Assembly: GCA_049889695.1 (NCBI GenBank)
Contig: JBMHCX010000012.1
Coordinates: 1 to 9,004 of the forward strand
Direction: 5' to 3'
DNA length: 9,004 nucleotides
Source: WTJH01 sp049889695
Lineage (GTDB): Bacteria; Bacteroidota; Bacteroidia; Flavobacteriales; Flavobacteriaceae
Every line of letters starts with the position of its first letter. Position 1 is the stretch's first letter. The notes under the pieces are model-generated. The model had not been told where the DNA came from and did not search any database. It saw nothing but the letters and a program-made list of their open reading frames with translations. The translations under genes and the position numbers were made by a program. Positions 7,480 through 9,004 of this stretch are shown one piece after another.

Positions 7480-7484
7480 AGGGT

Positions 7485-8222
7485 ATGAATAGACACTTAA
7501 GTATGCGATCTGGGAATCCAGTATTGGGTTCGCAGACTTTTCAGAGAGAGAGTACTGCCGATGATAAGATGACGATCAGCGGGGCGGTGAACAAAACATC
7601 GATTAGCTTGGTTCTATTAGTCGGAGCGGGCTATTTTACGTTTAATGCAGGAGGAATGGCCTTGATGTTTCCAGCACTAATTGGCGCATTTATTGTTTCC
7701 TTGATCACCATCTTTAAAAAAGAATGGTCGCCCATTACTGTTCCGATCTATGCCGTCCTAGAGGGCGCAGCCCTTGGCGGGATCTCCTTTGTGTTTAACA
7801 GTCAATATGAGGGAATTGTATCGACCGCTATATTACTTACGCTCAGTATATTGGTTGCTTTACTGATGGCATATCAGTCCGGCTGGATTAAACCTACCGA
7901 AAACTTTAAGTTGGGCATTTTTGCGGCCACAGGCGGAATAGCCCTCCTCTATTTAGTCAACTTTATTATGGGCTTCTTTGGAGGTGGCTTAGGGATTCTC
8001 AACCCCATGAATAGTTCACCCTTAAGTATTGGAATTAGTGGAGTAATTGTTGTTGTGGCGGCTTTGAACTTGGTTTTGGATTTTGATTTTATTGAAGAGG
8101 GAGCCGAAAAAGGTGCACCCAAATACATGGAATGGTACGCTGCTTTTGGACTGATGGTTACCTTGGTTTGGTTGTATCTTGAAATCCTTCGACTGTTGGC
8201 GAAATTAAATTCTAGAGATTAA
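7485..8222 (+). CDS. Bax inhibitor-1/YccA-family membrane protein
   Basis: A multi-pass inner-membrane protein of the Bax inhibitor-1/YccA superfamily (bacterial Bax1-I type), 245 residues from this start. A short polar N-terminus carrying S-G-N-P-V-L-G is followed by seven hydrophobic segments. The strongest mark is the C-terminal block V-L-D-F-D-F-I-E-E-G-A-E-K-G-A-P-K-Y-M-E-W-Y, whose acidic residues match the family's conserved pH/Ca2+-sensing region, then a final hydrophobic helix. Family members are linked to ion leak and to control of membrane protease FtsH; the exact role here is unknown. The start is uncertain: ATG 7467 adds six residues, and ATG 7503 begins M-R-S-G-N-P, as in many relatives. 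GAGGG precedes ATG 7485 but is too close to be a normal ribosome binding site. It is a separate unit from the gluconate genes. Confidence 0.9.
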   Translation: MNRHLSMRSGNPVLGSQTFQRESTADDKMTISGAVNKTSISLVLLVGAGYFTFNAGGMALMFPALIGAFIVSLITIFKKEWSPITVPIYAVLEGAALGGISFVFNSQYEGIVSTAILLTLSILVALLMAYQSGWIKPTENFKLGIFAATGGIALLYLVNFIMGFFGGGLGILNPMNSSPLSIGISGVIVVVAALNLVLDFDFIEEGAEKGAPKYMEWYAAFGLMVTLVWLYLEILRLLAKLNSRD

Positions 8223-8223
8223 G

Positions 8224-8262
8224 TACGATTTCTCGTAGAACAATCATAATTGTCTTATTTTT
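8224..8262 (+). terminator. Tandem hairpins after the Bax inhibitor-1-like gene, possible terminator
   Basis: Two small hairpins follow the stop codon directly. TACGA at 8224-8228 pairs with TCGTA at 8233-8237 around TTTC. ACAAT at 8240-8244 pairs with ATTGT at 8249-8253 around CATA. The second is followed by CTTATTTTTG, a short T-rich tract. Both stems have only 5 bp and are AT-rich, so termination would be weak. The TATTTTTG at 8256-8263 also matches TAnnTTTG and could instead serve the tRNA promoter. Confidence 0.4.
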
Positions 8263-8272
8263 GACTTTTAAT

Positions 8273-8287
8273 ATCAGCCTCGCTGAT
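8273..8287. other. Perfect hairpin just upstream of the tRNA gene
   Basis: ATCAGC at 8273-8278 is the exact reverse complement of GCTGAT at 8282-8287, separated by CTC. It ends 13 bases before the mature tRNA 5' end. It could lie in the precursor leader removed by RNase P, form part of the promoter region, or act as a protein-binding palindrome. No T-run follows it on the + strand; on the minus strand it is followed by ATTAAAAG. Confidence 0.4.
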
Positions 8288-8300
8288 TCAATAATTTCTA

Positions 8301-8374
8301 GGGGATGTAGCTCAGTTGGCTAGAGCGCTTGACTGGCAGTCAAGAGGTCGGCGGTTCGAGTCCGCTCTTCTCCA
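8301..8374 (+). tRNA. tRNA-Ala (anticodon GGC)
   Basis: A 74-base cloverleaf. The D arm GCTC/GAGC, the anticodon arm CTTGA-CTGGCAG-TCAAG with anticodon GGC at positions 34-36, a 5-base variable loop, and the T arm with loop TTCGAGT all fold. The acceptor has the alanine identity pair G3:U70 and discriminator A73. One acceptor pair, position 6 with 67, is a T-T mismatch; G49-T65 is a wobble. CCA is not encoded (CT follows A73), so the tail must be added after transcription, as is common in Bacteroidota. It reads GCC and GCU codons. Confidence 0.95.
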
Positions 8375-8383
8375 CTTGATGTC

Positions 8384-8414
8384 AAAAGGATTACAGAGAT
8401 GTAGTCCTTTTTTT
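8384..8414 (+). terminator. Rho-independent terminator after tRNA-Ala
   Basis: AAAAGGATTAC at 8384-8394 pairs with GTAGTCCTTTT at 8401-8411 (11 bp with one T-G wobble) around a 6-base loop AGAGAT, followed by a T-tract to 8414. It lies 9 bases after the tRNA 3' end, so the tRNA is probably transcribed alone or as the last member of its unit. Confidence 0.85.
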
Positions 8415-8424
8415 ATTTCTTCAC

Positions 8425-8443
8425 TTGCACACTATTTGCACAC
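8425..8443. repeat. Two direct TTGCACAC repeats, 11 bases apart, behind the tRNA
   Basis: TTGCACAC occurs at 8425-8432 and 8436-8443, start to start 11 bases, so both copies face the same side of the helix. The pair is flanked by ACTTG on the left and CAAGT on the right, giving partial outer symmetry. Spacing and position, about 50 bases past the tRNA 3' end, resemble arm-type binding sites for a tyrosine recombinase at a tRNA integration site. This role is inference: no integrase and no second copy of the tRNA end is in the window. Confidence 0.4.
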
Positions 8444-8752
8444 AAGTCCAATCACAGAAGAATAAAGATTACTAATCATTAATAAATCATTCTTTACTCA
8501 TAGTAAATGTAAGGAAGTTAAAACTAATACCCCTAAAAGAACTTCATTTTGCTCCATTGTGAATTTTGCCTTAGACAATGTAAATTATAAGTATTCAGTT
8601 GATTTCAATTGTGAGAAATTTTTCAAATGTATTTTATATTTGCTATGATTATACTTGCCCAAGATTTAACGAAATATATAGATGTAGTTGTATGATTTAT
8701 CTTGTAGGCATAAAAAATTTGTAGTTTTAATATTAGTTCGTTGATCTTAAAA
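8444..8752. other. AT-rich intergenic stretch without a gene
   Basis: Between the repeats and the lipoprotein start I see no convincing coding frame on either strand. The stretch is more AT-rich than the genes before it. TATATTTG at 8635-8642 matches the Bacteroidota -7 consensus TAnnTTTG, 110 bases ahead of the lipoprotein start, with no TTG at the expected -33 distance. A 16-codon ATG frame at 8645 is too short and featureless to call. No RNA gene or riboswitch fold was recognised. Confidence 0.5.
8635..8642 (+). promoter_or_regulatory. Candidate -7 promoter element (TATATTTG) for the lipoprotein gene
   Basis: Exact match to TAnnTTTG in otherwise non-coding DNA upstream of a + strand gene. 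It would give a leader of about 100 bases. No matching -33 TTG lies 17-20 bases upstream (the nearest is at 8609-8611, 23 bases away), so support is partial. Confidence 0.25.
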
Positions 8753-9004
8753 ATGTTTGCAAGATTAGTTTTATTCTTTGTGGTTTATACTTTCTTGGGT
8801 TGTTCATCAGCCACAGAAGATGTAATCATTACAACACCTCAAATTGTTGAATATACTCTAACTGTAAGTTCTGGAAGTGGTGGAACAGTCTCCACATCAG
8901 GGGGTACTTATGAAGAGGGGTCAACGGTTAATGTTACTGCAACTCCAAACAGTGAATACATTTTTCAAAACTGGTCGAATGGATCGACAGAGAATCCGTT
9001 GACT
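8753..9004 (+). CDS. Lipoprotein with InlB-type B-repeat, probably surface-exposed (partial, runs off the window)
   Basis: The frame is open from ATG 8753 to the window end (84 codons). Residues 2-14 form a hydrophobic signal peptide with one arginine, followed by the lipobox F-L-G-C17, so Cys17 should be lipidated. S-S-A-T-E-D follows the cysteine and loosely resembles the Ser/acidic signal that sends Bacteroidota lipoproteins to the cell surface. From about residue 34 (Y-T-L-T-V-S-S-G-S-G-G-T-V) through E-E-G-S-T-V-N-V-T-A-T-P to F-Q-N-W-S-N-G the sequence matches the divergent InlB B-repeat (Flg_new_2-like) pattern seen in bacterial surface proteins. Such repeats are usually spacers ahead of a binding, enzyme or leucine-rich region, which lies outside the window, so function is unknown. 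Confidence 0.85.
   Translation, partial: MFARLVLFFVVYTFLGCSSATEDVIITTPQIVEYTLTVSSGSGGTVSTSGGTYEEGSTVNVTATPNSEYIFQNWSNGSTENPLT

Noticed and set aside
8645..8695. 16-codon ATG frame as a leader peptide or small protein
   Set aside because: No ribosome binding site, no codon pattern and no repeated regulatory codons; such frames are expected by chance.
1..9004. CRISPR array, insertion sequence, origin, riboswitch or transcription regulator
   Set aside because: No regularly spaced repeats, transposase, terminal inverted repeats, recognised aptamer fold or helix-turn-helix protein was found on either strand.

Overview
The window reads as chromosomal DNA of a member of the Bacteroidota, most likely a flavobacterium. 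The DNA is moderately AT-rich and most starts lack a Shine-Dalgarno sequence. A few sites match the Bacteroidota -7 element TAnnTTTG, the tRNA gene has no encoded CCA, and the proteins resemble marine flavobacterial homologues. The lineage is inferred from these traits and from recall of protein families, not from a search.

Positions 1-2674 hold the end of a sugar-acid operon read on the + strand: the C-terminus of one short-chain dehydrogenase/reductase (SDR), a complete second SDR, a PfkB-type 2-keto-3-deoxygluconate (KDG) kinase and a KDPG aldolase. This is the usual lower half of uronate or polyuronate (alginate, pectin, ulvan) breakdown: a keto-deoxy sugar acid is reduced to KDG, phosphorylated to KDPG, and split into pyruvate and glyceraldehyde-3-phosphate. 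A clear Rho-independent terminator at 2698-2730 closes the unit.

Positions 2776-7289 hold a second + strand unit for gluconate: an Nramp-fold membrane protein, gluconokinase, 6-phosphogluconate dehydrogenase (the two enzymes overlap by 4 bases) and a GntP-family gluconate permease. Gluconate is imported, phosphorylated and oxidised to ribulose-5-phosphate with loss of CO2. No 6-phosphogluconate dehydratase (Edd) is present, so within this window the two halves of the Entner-Doudoroff route sit side by side without being joined. The most unusual gene is the Nramp-like one: it has lost most of the metal-binding signature (DPGN has become GTGS, MPH has become MAA) and sits at the head of a gluconate operon, so it probably does not carry Mn2+ or Fe2+.

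Positions 7290-8300 contain a possible leftover 3' gene fragment on the minus strand, a Bax inhibitor-1/YccA-type membrane protein, and hairpins. A tRNA-Ala(GGC) gene lies at 8301-8374 with a terminator behind it. After it comes about 380 bases without a gene, containing a pair of TTGCACAC repeats one helical turn apart, and then the start of a lipoprotein with an InlB-type B-repeat that runs off the end. The gene content changes sharply at the tRNA, which would fit an integration boundary, but no integrase is in view. No regulator, CRISPR array, insertion sequence or origin was seen.
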